From: Thermoplasmata archaeon
Lineage (GTDB): Archaea; Thermoplasmatota; Thermoplasmata; Lutacidiplasmatales; UBA184
DNA length: 8,584 nucleotides
Reading direction: 5' to 3'
NCBI GenBank assembly: GCA_030037695.1
Contig: JASHQF010000106.1
Coordinates: forward strand, 1 to 8,584
Positions 1 to 5,427 of the stretch are shown in pieces; the first letter of the stretch is position 1; each line of letters opens with the position of its first letter. The notes under the pieces were generated by a model. The model searched no databases, had not been told where the DNA came from, and saw only the letters and a list, made by a program, of their open reading frames with translations. Made by a program: the position numbers and the translations under genes.

Positions 1-1
1 C

Positions 2-715
2 GGCTTCGCCCTCGTCAACGGTCCGCTCGGCGACGCGGGCTACGCGATCGTCGTCGCGGGGACGCTCGTCGGCGCGGCGGGGTCGCTCCTCACGGTCCTC
101 ATGGCCCGCGCGATGAACCGCTCGGTCGGCAACGTCTTCTTCGGCGCCTTCGGCGCGACCGAGGAGACCGGGGGCCCGATCGCGGGCCAGTTGAAGCCGA
201 TGGACCCGGCCGACGCGGCAGTGATGATGGAGTACGCCCACGAGGTGATCATCGCCCCGGGCTACGGGCTCGCCGTCGCCCAGGCCCAGCAGAAGGTGAA
301 GGAGCTCGCCGACCTCCTCGAGGCGAAGGGCGTGACCGTGAAGTTCGCGATCCACCCGGTCGCGGGCCGGATGCCCGGGCACATGAACGTGCTGCTCGCC
401 GAGGCCGGGATCGCCTACGACAAGCTGTTCGACCGGGACGAGATCAACGCCGAGTTCCCGACGGCCGACGTCGTCCTCGTGATCGGGGCCAACGACGTCG
501 TGAACCCGGCGGCCCACCGCAAGGGCAGCCCCCTCGAGGGGATGCCGATCCTCGACGTCGAGCAGGCGAAGAACGTCCTGGTGATCAAGCGCGGCCAGGG
601 CAAGGGGTTCGCCGGGATCGAGAACGACCTGTTCTACCGGGACCACTGCCACATGCTCTACGGGGACGCCCAGCAGGTCGTCGGCAAGCTCGTCGCCGCC
701 CTGAAGAAGGGCTAG
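2..715 (+). CDS. pntB: NAD(P) transhydrogenase subunit beta, C-terminal part (5' end cut by window)
   Basis: Proton-translocating nicotinamide nucleotide transhydrogenase, beta subunit: it transfers hydride from NADH to NADP+ at the expense of the membrane proton gradient. Only the last 237 residues are present; the frame is open to the left edge. Visible residues 13-33 form the final hydrophobic helix of membrane domain II. From about residue 80 comes the NADP(H)-binding domain III with its family motifs: GYGLAVAQAQ (87-96), HPVAGRMPGHMNVLLAEA (about 118-135), DEIN (about 146-149), VIGANDVVNPAA (about 160-171) and the KR pair (196-197) in the region that contacts the NADP 2'-phosphate in known enzymes. 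Domain III is complete and ends normally in TAG. The alpha subunit and the rest of the membrane domain should lie upstream, outside the window. The call rests on recognition of these highly conserved motifs and is very secure. Confidence 0.97.
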   Translation, partial: GFALVNGPLGDAGYAIVVAGTLVGAAGSLLTVLMARAMNRSVGNVFFGAFGATEETGGPIAGQLKPMDPADAAVMMEYAHEVIIAPGYGLAVAQAQQKVKELADLLEAKGVTVKFAIHPVAGRMPGHMNVLLAEAGIAYDKLFDRDEINAEFPTADVVLVIGANDVVNPAAHRKGSPLEGMPILDVEQAKNVLVIKRGQGKGFAGIENDLFYRDHCHMLYGDAQQVVGKLVAALKKG

Positions 716-722
716 CGGGTGC

Positions 723-1247
723 ATGCCGACGGGCGCCTCCCGCGCGCGGCCCGGCCCGCGGCGGCCGGCGGTCCCCCGTCGGACCCCCCTGCTCCTGCGA
801 CGGGCGACGAGCGCGGACCTCCCGCTCCTCCTCGTCCACTGCCGGCGGATGTGGGAGGATATCGGGGGACGTAGCCGCGCCCAGATCGCGCGCCTGATGC
901 CGGTCTACCGGCGCTGGGTGCGGAGGGAGATCGCGCACCGCCGGTTCCTCGCGTTCGTGGTCGAGGACCCCACCGGCCGCGTGGCCGGCAGCGGGGCGAT
1001 CTGGATCTCCCCCGTCCACCCGCGGCCGGGCCGGCTCCTCCGTCGCACGATGCCCTACGTCCTGTCGATGTACACGGTCCCCGAGTTCCGGGGGCGAGGG
1101 GTCGCGAGCCGCATCGTGCGCACGATGGTCCACTGGGCGAAGACGCACGGGTACCGCCGGATCTATCTCCACGCGTCGAAGCAGGGGCTGCCGGTCTACG
1201 CCCGCCTGGGGTTCGTGCTCGGGCGGGAGATGCGGCGCGAGTGGTGA
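723..1247 (+). CDS. GNAT family N-acetyltransferase
   Basis: A 174-residue GCN5-related acetyltransferase, expected to move an acetyl group from acetyl-CoA to an amine; the substrate cannot be told. The fold is recognisable from LLLRRATSADLPLLL (beta1-alpha1, about 23-37), the beta4 and acetyl-CoA loop VPEFRGRGVASRIVRTMV (119-136, containing R-x-x-G-x-A) and the C-terminal LHASKQGLPVYARLGF (149-164), where Tyr159 is in the usual general-acid position. The first ~20 residues are Arg/Pro-rich and lie outside the fold, so the true start could be slightly downstream. ATG 723 is the first in-frame ATG after pntB. It follows the pntB stop by 7 bp, so the gene is probably the last cistron of the transhydrogenase transcript, without an obvious metabolic link to it. 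It converges on the next, minus-strand gene across 37 bp. Confidence 0.85.
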   Translation: MPTGASRARPGPRRPAVPRRTPLLLRRATSADLPLLLVHCRRMWEDIGGRSRAQIARLMPVYRRWVRREIAHRRFLAFVVEDPTGRVAGSGAIWISPVHPRPGRLLRRTMPYVLSMYTVPEFRGRGVASRIVRTMVHWAKTHGYRRIYLHASKQGLPVYARLGFVLGREMRREW

Positions 1248-1284
1248 GCCCGCTCGGGCCGCCGCGCGGCCGCGTCCCCGCGGT

Positions 1285-2061
1285 TCAGGCCGGAGGAACG
1301 GGGGGCTGCGGGGGTCCTGGGAAACCGAGGGGGGGCGGGACGAACGCGCCCAGGCCCCCGGCCGCGATCCTCCGTTCGATCTCCCGGGCCGCGAGGAGGG
1401 TCAGGATCGGCGCGACGAGGTTCACGAACGGGATGAGGTAGAGGATCGTCGCGACGTGGAGCATCGAGTTGCCGTACCGCGTGCCGATCCGCCAGAGCCC
1501 GACCAGGAACCCGACGGCGCCCACGAGGACGACAATCAGCGAGACGAGGAGCACCGCGAGGCCCTCGAGCAGGGAGTTCAGGAGCGCGGTGGCGCACGGC
1601 GGCGTGGGGGTGCGCCCGAGGTCGCACCCGTTCGCTCCGGTCAGTGCCGAGAGCGTGACCAGGACGCCGAGGACGACGAGCCCCAACCCGACCATGAACA
1701 CGATCGTCAGCGTCGCCGGGGTCGCAAAGCGTGCGTCGAACGTTTTCAAACGCGCGAAACACAGGTAGTAGAGGACGAGCCCGACGAGCACCACGACCAG
1801 GGCCACGCCGACGTTCGCGTCGAGGAGGCCCACCGCGCTGGCGCTGACCGACAACGAGGTGTTGTTCCCCGAGCCGATCGGCGTGACCAGGCCGAAGGCA
1901 GTGAACGGGTTCGGCGCCCCCTCCGCGTACGTGACGACGTACGGGAGGAACGTACCGACGACGATCGAGAGGATGCCGACGATCGCCGCGGTCTTGAGCA
2001 TCCGGATCGCCGCCGTCTCCTGGAGGCGGATCGCGGGGCTGCCCGGGGCGTTCGCCGGCAT
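1285..2061 (-). CDS. Five-helix membrane protein, DUF973-like
   Basis: Integral membrane protein of 258 residues if started at ATG 2061. Predicted helices lie at about residues 22-44, 81-103, 115-139, 164-191 and 200-224. Two outside loops are polar: 45-80, with one sequon NNTS, and 140-160, with Cys146 and Cys156 that could pair. The tail after residue 235 is Pro/Gly/Phe-rich (FVPPPLGFPGPPQPPVPPA). The helix count, short amphipathic start (IRLQETAAIRMLKTAAIVGI) and final helix ending ILTLLAAREIERRIA resemble the archaeal DUF973 group, whose function is unknown. That family assignment comes from memory of the pattern and is moderate. The frame stays open upstream to 2232, but residues before ATG 2061 look like non-protein sequence. 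GTG 2073, with GGGGGAG just upstream, is an alternative start, and ATG 2001 a less likely one. Confidence 0.8.
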   Translation of the reverse strand: MPANAPGSPAIRLQETAAIRMLKTAAIVGILSIVVGTFLPYVVTYAEGAPNPFTAFGLVTPIGSGNNTSLSVSASAVGLLDANVGVALVVVLVGLVLYYLCFARLKTFDARFATPATLTIVFMVGLGLVVLGVLVTLSALTGANGCDLGRTPTPPCATALLNSLLEGLAVLLVSLIVVLVGAVGFLVGLWRIGTRYGNSMLHVATILYLIPFVNLVAPILTLLAAREIERRIAAGGLGAFVPPPLGFPGPPQPPVPPA

Positions 2062-2259
2062 TCCAAACGGCACCGGGCTCCCCCATCCCGAGGTGGGGCT
2101 CCAAGCGGGCGGCCCGCGCACGAAGGGCCAAGAACCCGACCAGCGGAAAAAACCTAGTGCGGGAGCGGTCTCGAGCCCACGATCGTCGTTCGGCCGGACC
2201 CGTCGCAGGCGGGAACGCGGACGAAGCCTCAAATCGGACGCCCCTCCTCCAAGGGGGCG
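2062..2259. other. Divergent intergenic region
   Basis: 198 bp separate the divergent membrane-protein gene (minus) and GH12-like gene (plus). The right end holds CTCAAATC at 2228-2235, about 26 bp before ATG 2260, which would fit a weak TATA box for a leaderless or near-leaderless plus-strand transcript. The plus-strand sequence AAGGGGGCG immediately before ATG 2260 is too close to be a good Shine-Dalgarno. No small gene or RNA was recognised. Confidence 0.4.
2147..2157 (-). promoter_or_regulatory. Possible TATA box for the DUF973-like gene
   Basis: On the minus strand this reads CTAGGTTTTTT, the only A/T-rich run in the 198-bp divergent gap. It would place a start of transcription near 2120-2125 and a leader of about 60 nt before ATG 2061. 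Inference from composition and spacing only. Confidence 0.25.
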
Positions 2260-3633
2260 ATGCCCTCCTCGGGAGCCCTAGCTCCCACACCCCGGCGTCG
2301 CGCGCAGGCCGGCCTCGTGTTGGTCGTGGTGGCGGCGGTCGTCGCGGGGGCGGTGGGCACCTACCTCGGAGTCGGGCTCCTCGAACGTCACGCGATCCGG
2401 TCGACGGCCCCCGGGCCCACGGAGATCCCGCTGCTCCCGTCGGCCACCACCCGTTCGAGTTGCATCGTGGGAACCCCCGGCACCCCACGACCGACCCTCG
2501 CCCTCCAGTTCGGGACCCTGCAGGCCAACACCTACTCGGTGCCGAACGGGACCGTCGGGCACGTCGGCATGTGCTACAACGCGACCGCCGGCAGCCTGTT
2601 CGGTTACGCCAACTGGTCGCACGTCGGAGCCGCCGGGGGTTGGTTCTCCTACCCTCAGGTCGCCTACGGCGTGAACGACTACGCGGGAGCGGGCACGACG
2701 TACACGAACCAGAGCTCGGCCTGGAGCCTCCCTCAGACCGTCGCGGCGACCGTCCGCGAGAGCCTCTGGGTGACCGCGTCCTACTCCGTGGAACCTCCGA
2801 ACTCCTCCGACGTCTCCGGCTACGATCTCTCGTTCGACGATTTCTTCAGCCAGGGCCTCCCGCCGACGTTGGAGGTCCCGCCGTTCGTCGAGGTCGAGAT
2901 CTTCCTCGCCCACAACATCAGCTACCCGTTCTCCTGGCTGAACTGGACCACGCCCACGCTCGTGAACGCGACGCTCGCCCCCGAGCCGTGGGGCGTCGCC
3001 TACTACTGTCACGGAGTGGACAACGGCACGAACGGGAACGTCAGCTTCGACTTCTCCTACGGGGGGCCGTCGACGCAGGGCCTCCGGTCGGGCACCCTCG
3101 GCGTGAACCTGAGCGCCGTCCTCCAGGAGGTCGAGTCGCTCCTCCCGGGGGCGACGTGCTGGACCGGGCCCACGCACGGCTTCGCCGGCTTCTACCTGGG
3201 GGAGGAGGACTTGGGATCGGAGGACGGCGCGGTCGGAGGGTCCGCTTTCAACTACAACTGGACCGTCACGAGGTACTGCCTGCACACGCTCGTCGACCCC
3301 CGCGGCGCCTCCGCGGTCGCGTGCGCCGGAACCGACCCCCCCGAATCGGCCCGCGCCGCCCACGGCGCGACGTCCGGAACCGGGTCGCCAGGGGCCACGG
3401 TCCCGGAGGGTTCCCGGTCGACCGATCTCCGCGGCTCGGGCGCGCCTCCTCGGGATCCGGGGGTCGTGGCGAACCTCCCTACCCGCGAACTCCGGGCGAC
3501 GCCGAGGAGCGACGTGCGACTCGCCCGTCCGTGGAAACGGGCGTCCGATCGGTCCCTCCGCGGGCGTCGGAGACGCCTCCGACCCGCCGCAGGTGGCGTG
3601 GCTACGCGTTCGCTTCGGGCCGACGCGCGATGA
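2260..3633 (+). CDS. Membrane-anchored surface protein with divergent GH12-like glycosidase domain; C-terminal ~110 residues suspect
   Basis: Residues 1-16 are basic and residues 17-41 form one hydrophobic helix, so the rest should lie outside the cell. Twelve N-glycosylation sequons fall between residues 96 and 333. The ectodomain (about 82-342) shows, in the order of glycoside hydrolase family 12, WFSYPQVAYG (128-137), VTASYSVEPPNSSDVSGYDLSFDDFF (171-196), VEVEIFLAHN (210-219, like the GH12 nucleophile strand E-I-M-I-W, giving Glu211) and GFYLGEEDLG (310-319, like the acid/base G-F-E-P-W, giving Glu316). A beta-glucan or similar polysaccharide hydrolase is therefore plausible; carbohydrate binding without catalysis is also possible. 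Cysteines sit at 68, 105, 250, 300, 340 and 355. From about residue 343 the sequence turns Arg/Pro/Ser-rich, has no sequons and runs 32 bp into the convergent methyltransferase gene, suggesting a lost stop or frameshift. ATG 2260 directly precedes the anchor. Confidence 0.75.
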   Translation: MPSSGALAPTPRRRAQAGLVLVVVAAVVAGAVGTYLGVGLLERHAIRSTAPGPTEIPLLPSATTRSSCIVGTPGTPRPTLALQFGTLQANTYSVPNGTVGHVGMCYNATAGSLFGYANWSHVGAAGGWFSYPQVAYGVNDYAGAGTTYTNQSSAWSLPQTVAATVRESLWVTASYSVEPPNSSDVSGYDLSFDDFFSQGLPPTLEVPPFVEVEIFLAHNISYPFSWLNWTTPTLVNATLAPEPWGVAYYCHGVDNGTNGNVSFDFSYGGPSTQGLRSGTLGVNLSAVLQEVESLLPGATCWTGPTHGFAGFYLGEEDLGSEDGAVGGSAFNYNWTVTRYCLHTLVDPRGASAVACAGTDPPESARAAHGATSGTGSPGATVPEGSRSTDLRGSGAPPRDPGVVANLPTRELRATPRSDVRLARPWKRASDRSLRGRRRRLRPAAGGVATRSLRADAR

Positions 3634-4225
3634 CCACGTCCATCGCCTTCCGATGGGGGACGCCCCCCGAGTGGGAAACGAACTCGACTTGACCCGAGTC
3701 CAAGATCTGCCAGTCCCCGTAGTAGCCCAGCAACTCTCCCGACCGGAACGGAGAGGCGTGCGGGTTCGTCGTGGAGGGCGGGATGTACGGTTTCGGCACA
3801 TCGGCGTTCATCGCGTTGATGCCGCCCGGCACGGTGCTCGTTTTGAAGTGTTCAAAACGAGCGGCCCGAATCCGACGGGGGAGATTGTTCAGGACGCCCG
3901 AGCTGAACACGACGTCGACCGGGGCCCTCAGTCGGTAGGTCCGAATGTCGCCGACCAGGAACCGAGCGTTGACCCCGAGCCGGGACGCGCGTTGTTCCGC
4001 CTTTCGAACGCCCACACTCGAGATATCCACGCCCAGGACCCGGTAGCCTTGCCGGCCGAAGTAGATCGCGTCTCGGCCCTCGCCCGAGCCCAGGTCGACC
4101 AGCGTGCGAGGCCGTCGGGGGAGCGAGCGCGCGATCCGCACGAGATCGCGTGCCAATCCGGTGGGCTTGCTCCCCCAGTACAGACCGGGCCGAGCGTATC
4201 GCTCGTCGTAGATCGGATCACTCAT
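3602..4225 (-). CDS. TehB-like SAM-dependent methyltransferase
   Basis: A 207-residue class I methyltransferase. Motif I is VDLGSGEGRDA (43-53), the acidic end of beta2 is Asp67 in GVDIS, motif II is GDIR with Asp93, and the beta4 strand is DVVFSSGVLNNL (104-115). The second half resembles the tellurite-resistance TehB group: HFKTSTVPGG (126-135), the FRSGELLGYYGDWQIL stretch (160-175) and a terminal hydrophobic strand AMDVVIARR. TehB proteins methylate tellurite/selenite or other small nucleophiles; the natural substrate here is unknown. Length is typical. ATG 4225 is supported by the Shine-Dalgarno AAAGGAG eight bases upstream. The gene converges with the surface-protein frame, overlapping its questionable tail by 32 bp. 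The methyltransferase frame looks like genuine protein to its very end, which argues that the overlap comes from the other gene. Confidence 0.85.
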   Translation of the reverse strand: MSDPIYDERYARPGLYWGSKPTGLARDLVRIARSLPRRPRTLVDLGSGEGRDAIYFGRQGYRVLGVDISSVGVRKAEQRASRLGVNARFLVGDIRTYRLRAPVDVVFSSGVLNNLPRRIRAARFEHFKTSTVPGGINAMNADVPKPYIPPSTTNPHASPFRSGELLGYYGDWQILDSGQVEFVSHSGGVPHRKAMDVVIARRPEANA

Positions 4226-4233
4226 CGAGCATG

Positions 4234-4240
4234 CTCCTTT
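4234..4240 (-). promoter_or_regulatory. Shine-Dalgarno of the methyltransferase gene
   Basis: The minus strand reads AAAGGAG, complementary to the 16S rRNA tail, with eight bases before ATG 4225. It fixes the start of the methyltransferase. Confidence 0.7.
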
Positions 4241-4282
4241 CTCGCGCGGTGTCCGTCTGAGCCGGGCGAGATGACCCGGGGT

Positions 4283-4290
4283 CCATAAGC
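4283..4290 (-). promoter_or_regulatory. Possible TATA box for the methyltransferase gene
   Basis: The minus strand reads GCTTATGG, resembling the elements before the tRNA and other genes here. It predicts transcription from about 4261 and a ~36-nt leader that carries the Shine-Dalgarno at 4234-4240. Spacing fits; the match is imperfect. Confidence 0.35.
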
Positions 4291-4670
4291 CCTCGACGGG
4301 CCAAGCCCGCAGGACCCATCACCGCGGGACCGGCTTCCTCCCTCCCAGAGTTGTATTGTCCTCGACCTAGGTAGCGGCGCTTCGTTGGCGGAAGCGCGGC
4401 CTCTACCGCAGAGGTGGAGCGGACGATCTCCCCCGGCCAATCCGGATCGGCGGTGCGCCGGCGGGAGGGTAGACCCTTGGCCCTCGGGAGGAGACCCCTT
4501 CCGGAGTCGACGAGGCATCGCGTGGACGGGTGGCAGTGCCGTTCTCTGTGGTCCTACGCAAGCAGCGTCGTTGACGAGCGCGCTCTCCAACGACTCAGCG
4601 CCGAAGGTGAGCTTGGAGTCCCGGACGGGCGTAGCCTAGCGGCGGGAAAAGCGCGCCAGGGAACCGAGCC

Positions 4671-5195
4671 TCACGCATCCCCAGGCTGAGGACCGGGGCC
4701 GAGATCGGGTCGGGCGACCTCGTCCAGACGCCAGATCTGTTCCTCGACCTCGGCTCCCCGAGCGTGAGCGAACCCCCGGTCGGTGCCGACCTGGACGAAG
4801 CCGCAGTTGCTGAGCACGTGCTGGGAGGCGAGGTTGTCGTGGACGACCCGCGCGTAAATGGGTCGCCGACTCACTTCGGTGAGGAACAGCCGGAGAGCGC
4901 GCGAGGCTATCCCTCGAGCCCACCAGGGCCGGTCGATCCAGTACGCGACCGACGGGAGCCCGAGGAGCTCGAACAGCGCCACATTCCCGACGACCTCGCC
5001 CTGGTAAAGGACCGTCCGGTTCCGCACGGACGGGTCCGCGAGGATCCTTTGCCAGTGCCGGTCGAACGCCCCGCGGTCGTTCGGGTCCTCGGCTGTGAAG
5101 GCTGCGCGGTGGGAGGAGATCGGGTCCCGCTCGAACTCGAAAAATCGGTCGAGGTCGGTGAGACGCACTTCCCGAAGCGTGACCTCCTGCCCCAC
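4671..5195 (-). CDS. GNAT acetyltransferase, RimJ/RimL type
   Basis: A 174-residue acetyltransferase of the Acetyltransf_3 (RimJ/RimL-like) group, members of which acetylate protein N-termini, polyamines or small molecules; the target here is unknown. It begins with the usual VTLREVRLTDLDRFFEF (5-21). SVAYWIDRPWWARGIASRAL (82-101) combines the beta4 strand and the acetyl-CoA loop (R-G-I-A at 94-97). The C-terminal HDNLASQHVLSNCGF (119-133) matches the N-x-x-S-x-x-V/L-x-x-x-G-F signature. The start is GTG 5195, preceded by the purine-rich GGGAGGGAGA, whose GGAG core sits five bases upstream. It is unrelated in sequence detail to the other acetyltransferase at 723-1247. It is transcribed toward the methyltransferase, but the 445-bp gap makes one operon unlikely. 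Confidence 0.88.
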   Translation of the reverse strand: MGQEVTLREVRLTDLDRFFEFERDPISSHRAAFTAEDPNDRGAFDRHWQRILADPSVRNRTVLYQGEVVGNVALFELLGLPSVAYWIDRPWWARGIASRALRLFLTEVSRRPIYARVVHDNLASQHVLSNCGFVQVGTDRGFAHARGAEVEEQIWRLDEVARPDLGPGPQPGDA

Positions 5196-5243
5196 TCTCC
5201 CTCCCTCGGTCCGGTTCGACGCGGGACGTAGCGGGTCGCCTGG

Positions 5244-5250
5244 GTATTGA
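5244..5250 (-). promoter_or_regulatory. Possible TATA box for the RimJ/RimL-type acetyltransferase
   Basis: The minus strand reads TCAATAC within a GC-rich gap. It predicts transcription near 5221 and a ~26-nt leader containing the GGAG core before GTG 5195. Confidence 0.35.
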
Positions 5251-5299
5251 GGTCACCTGGGGCGGTTCCAACGGGAGGGGTGCTGGCCCGCTCGGGAAG

Positions 5300-5372
5300 T
5301 GGGCGCGGCCAGATTTGAACTGGCGACCTTCACCGTGTCAGGGTGACGTCATAACCGCTAGACCACGCGCCC
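5300..5372 (-). tRNA. tRNA-Val (anticodon GAC)
   Basis: A complete 73-nt cloverleaf can be folded by hand. The acceptor stem is GGGCGCG (5366-5372) with CGCGCCC (5301-5307), and the discriminator A is at 5300. The D arm is GTC/GAC with loop TAGCGGTTAT. The anticodon stem is TCACC/GGTGA with loop CTGACAC, so positions 34-36 are GAC (5337-5339), reading valine codon GUC. The variable loop is AGGTC. The T stem is GCCAG/CTGGC with loop TTCAAAT. All stems pair perfectly. No intron is present and CCA is not encoded (the next bases are CTT), as is common in archaea. It lies between the Lon-like ATPase and the acetyltransferase gene, in the same orientation as both. Confidence 0.96.
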
Positions 5373-5395
5373 GGCGCGGGCGCCACCGACGCCCG

Positions 5396-5405
5396 ACTCT
5401 TATGG
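5396..5405 (-). promoter_or_regulatory. Probable TATA box of the tRNA-Val gene
   Basis: The minus strand reads CCATAAGAGT, centred about 29 bp upstream of the first tRNA base. This matches the position of an archaeal TATA box in an otherwise GC-rich 55-bp gap. Confidence 0.5.
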
Positions 5406-5427
5406 CTAGCGGGACCCGACGCGCCCC

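Larger units (their letters stand above)
4226..4670. other. Intergenic region without a convincing gene, with two tandem hairpins
   Basis: About 445 bp between two minus-strand genes. Open frames exist on both strands, but their products are Arg/Pro/Ser/Gly-rich, lack domain-like patterns and look like GC-rich background. Two adjacent inverted repeats are exact: GCGCTTC 4377-4383 with GAAGCGC 4391-4397 (7-nt loop), and CCTCT 4400-4404 with AGAGG 4410-4414 (5-nt loop). TTGTATTG (about 4351-4358, plus strand) lies about 25 bp before the first hairpin. I did not recognise a tRNA, RNase P RNA, SRP RNA or C/D-box RNA. Confidence 0.5.

Noticed and set aside
1196..2488. Long minus-strand open frame (430 codons) spanning the DUF973-like gene and the intergenic region
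   Set aside because: Its product is Arg/Pro/Gly-rich with no recognisable pattern, and it overlaps, in another frame, a gene with clear membrane helices. It is a by-product of high GC content.
2157..3692. Plus-strand open frame (511 codons) overlapping the GH12-like gene
   Set aside because: The translation is Arg/Pro-rich without domains. The frame starting at 2260 has an anchor helix, sequons and fold motifs.
2278..3801. Minus-strand open frame (507 codons) opposite the GH12-like gene
   Set aside because: Composition is that of antisense GC-rich sequence, with no motifs, and it collides with the methyltransferase gene.
4222..4590. Minus-strand open frame (122 codons) upstream of the methyltransferase
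   Set aside because: No domain pattern and Arg/Pro/Gly/Ser composition. It overlaps the methyltransferase Shine-Dalgarno region and ends just inside that gene.
4625..4675. tRNA-like GTAGCCTAGCGG resembling a D arm
   Set aside because: No T-arm consensus or acceptor stem partner follows on either strand.
4414..4689. Plus-strand open frame (91 codons) in the gene-free stretch
   Set aside because: No convincing start signal, no recognisable motif, and it runs into the 3' end of the acetyltransferase on the other strand.
5337..5339. Reading the tRNA anticodon as GTC (tRNA-Asp)
   Set aside because: GTC is the plus-strand sequence. The tRNA folds only on the minus strand, where the loop CTGACAC gives anticodon GAC, valine.
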